The position numbers and the translations under genes are program-made. Under the pieces are notes generated by a model. That model searched no databases, had not been told where the DNA came from, and saw only the letters and a list, made by a program, of their open reading frames with translations. Of a DNA stretch of 64,000 bases, positions 62,436 through 64,000 are shown in pieces. The stretch's first letter is position 1. Each line of letters begins with the position of its first letter. The stretch is from Photobacterium sp. TY1-4. Lineage in GTDB: Bacteria; Pseudomonadota; Gammaproteobacteria; Enterobacterales; Vibrionaceae. The stretch is taken from assembly GCF_025398175.1 (NCBI RefSeq), contig NZ_CP099735.1:62001-126000 (forward strand), given 5' to 3'.

Positions 62436-64000
62436 ATGATGTGGTGGAAGAAAAAAGCACAGGGAAAATCATTGTCGAATGAGCAGCAAGTCAACAATCA
62501 TATGGCGGTAGCCCTGGATGGCGCACAAACAGCCCTGATGATGATCGACCGTGATTTTAAAATTACGTATCTCAATAAGCGGTCGCTTGCGCTGATGCAA
62601 AAGCACGAAGCTGTTTTTCAAACCTTGTTTCCGAACTTTAAAGCCAACCAGGTTGATCTGCTGGGGCAATGCATCGATGTGTTCCATAAGAACCCGGCCC
62701 ATCAGCGTGATATGTTGTCGGACCCGAACAACCTGCCTTACGAAACAACCATCAAGGTACAGGATGTCTCGTTGCGGTTGAATATCGGTGCAATGATAGA
62801 CGCCCAGGGCAATTATCTCGGCAATACCCTGGAGTGGGATGACATTACCGAGAAGTGCCTTGCGGATGAGTCGATTGCCAGGTTACAGGCTGCCGTGGAT
62901 CAAGCCCAGACTGCGATGGTAATGATTGACCGGGATCTTGAAATCACGTATGTCAACCAACAGACGATTACGTTGTTTGCTGAACATGAGGCGGAGTTCC
63001 GTACGGTCTGGCCGGAGTTTACGGCGAGCGAGTCCTGGCTGGTCGGGCGCTGCATTGACCATTTTCACCGACATCCGGCACATCAGCGCAAAGTGCTGGG
63101 CGATCCGGCCAACTTACCCTTTCATAGCGATATCACGATTGGTTCGGTCAAGATCGAGCTCAATGTCTCGGCGATCCATGACCGACAAGGCAACTACATC
63201 GGCAATACCCTGGAATGGCGGGATGTCACTCAGGAGCGGGCCATGGCAACCCAGGTCGGCCGCCTGGTCTCAGCTGTCGAAGGGATGACGACAAATCTGA
63301 TGATGGCCGATAGCGATGGGGTCATTCAATACCTCAATCCGGCGCTTCAAACCTTGCTTTCTGAGCGGGAAGCCGCAATGGCGAAACACTTTCCCGGCTT
63401 TAAGGTGGATAATCTGGTTGGCCAGAGTATGGATATTTTCCATCAAAATCCGAAGCACCAACAGGCGATTATCAAAGATCCCAGCCGATTACCGTTCTCC
63501 GCCAAGGTTAAAGTGGGCGAGTTGGAGTTCATGCTGACCTGTATTGCGATGCATGATGACAAAGGCGTGTTCATTGGCCCGGCATTGCAATGGGAAGATA
63601 TTACCGAGCAAATGGATGGTCAGCGCCAGGTGGACCGATTAATCCAAAACGCCATGCAGGGACAACTGGACAGCCGGATGGATACCTCCGTTTACGGCGG
63701 TTTCATGCAGGAGCTGGGCAATGGGATCAACGGCTTGCTGGATACGGTAGTTGAGCCGCTGAACCAGTGTATCGAAGTGATGTCGCAAGTGGCCGATGGT
63801 AACTTGCAACAGACCATGTCCACCGAACATCAGGGTGATTTCAGCAAGCTGGCCGATTCAGTCAATACCTCGATCACCAACTTACGCAAGATGGTCGATA
63901 AGATCACGACCTCCTCAGCCCGGGTTGCCACCGCCTCCACCGAAATTGCGGAAGGCAATAACGATCTCAGCCAGAGAACGGAAGCGCAAGCGGCCAGTCT
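62436..64000 (+). CDS. Chemoreceptor with three tandem PAS domains (3' partial)
   Basis: The frame begins at ATG 62436 after GAGGGTGAG and is open to the window edge (~521 codons seen). No membrane helix is present, so it is a soluble receptor. Three PAS units occupy ~23-140, ~147-268 and ~273-390; each ends in a GNTLEW or GPALQW motif followed by a ...DITE/DVTQ boundary, and each carries a FHxxPxHQ segment. A HAMP-like linker (~430-480) follows, then the start of the signalling domain (STEIAEGNNDLSQRTEAQA). The near-identical spacing shows two internal duplications. It probably senses a cytoplasmic or redox ligand. Confidence 0.92.
   Translation, partial: MMWWKKKAQGKSLSNEQQVNNHMAVALDGAQTALMMIDRDFKITYLNKRSLALMQKHEAVFQTLFPNFKANQVDLLGQCIDVFHKNPAHQRDMLSDPNNLPYETTIKVQDVSLRLNIGAMIDAQGNYLGNTLEWDDITEKCLADESIARLQAAVDQAQTAMVMIDRDLEITYVNQQTITLFAEHEAEFRTVWPEFTASESWLVGRCIDHFHRHPAHQRKVLGDPANLPFHSDITIGSVKIELNVSAIHDRQGNYIGNTLEWRDVTQERAMATQVGRLVSAVEGMTTNLMMADSDGVIQYLNPALQTLLSEREAAMAKHFPGFKVDNLVGQSMDIFHQNPKHQQAIIKDPSRLPFSAKVKVGELEFMLTCIAMHDDKGVFIGPALQWEDITEQMDGQRQVDRLIQNAMQGQLDSRMDTSVYGGFMQELGNGINGLLDTVVEPLNQCIEVMSQVADGNLQQTMSTEHQGDFSKLADSVNTSITNLRKMVDKITTSSARVATASTEIAEGNNDLSQRTEAQAAS

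Overview
The window reads as chromosomal DNA of a marine gammaproteobacterium in the Vibrionaceae, probably Photobacterium or a near relative such as Grimontia or Enterovibrio. The evidence is a PBPRA1643-type SEC-C protein, a phaBAPC cluster of the Vibrio/Photobacterium type, a CsrB-type RNA, SstT, an MsrPQ pair and a chemosensory cluster laid out like Vibrio cluster III. No phage, insertion sequence, CRISPR array, tRNA or rRNA was seen. The species cannot be fixed from sequence reading alone.

Layout. 1-439: end of a hybrid kinase or receiver protein. 491-1066: a CsrB-family regulatory RNA with a GacA/VarA-type upstream box. 1.1-9.7 kb: an MFS exporter, the YlqF GTPase, an amidohydrolase-AbgT operon, a TPR-YdcF protein and a VOC protein. 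9.9-13.5 kb: an acyl-CoA synthetase with a FadR-like operator inside its promoter, a small membrane protein and SstT. 13.8-20.9 kb: a six-gene MoxR/Bat operon on the minus strand (moxR, DUF58, DUF4381, batA, batB/C fusion, batD). 21.8-26.1 kb: polyhydroxyalkanoate operon phaB-phaA-phaP-phaC, with hairpins on both sides of the phasin gene. 26.2-30.4 kb: an EamA transporter, a CDP-alcohol phosphatidyltransferase and a CPA1 antiporter.

30.65-31.85 kb: a tryptophanyl-tRNA synthetase gene preceded by a short open frame with two adjacent Trp codons and mutually exclusive stem-loops, an apparent tryptophan-sensing leader. 31.9-44.4 kb: AzlCD, small conserved proteins, an AraC regulator, GlpK, a RecQ without HRDC and two chemoreceptors. 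44.7-48.6 kb: an iron/2-oxoglutarate oxygenase and two tandem small membrane proteins ahead of a BaeSR-like two-component system. 48.7-58.1 kb: MATE exporter with an unknown partner, MsrPQ, a double cupin, an L,D-transpeptidase, a divergent Lrp/LysE pair and a DUF4382 lipoprotein. 58.5-64 kb: chemosensory operon STAS-CheY-CheA-CheW-CheW-receptor with three PAS repeats; it runs off the end of the window.

The strongest candidates for new regulatory biology are the Trp-Trp leader of the synthetase gene, the hairpin-bracketed phasin gene, the FadR-like operator in the acyl-CoA synthetase promoter, a possible unannotated RNA at 2634-3014, and the tandem small membrane proteins next to BaeSR. All functional statements come from motif recognition and reading context; no database search or folding calculation was run.
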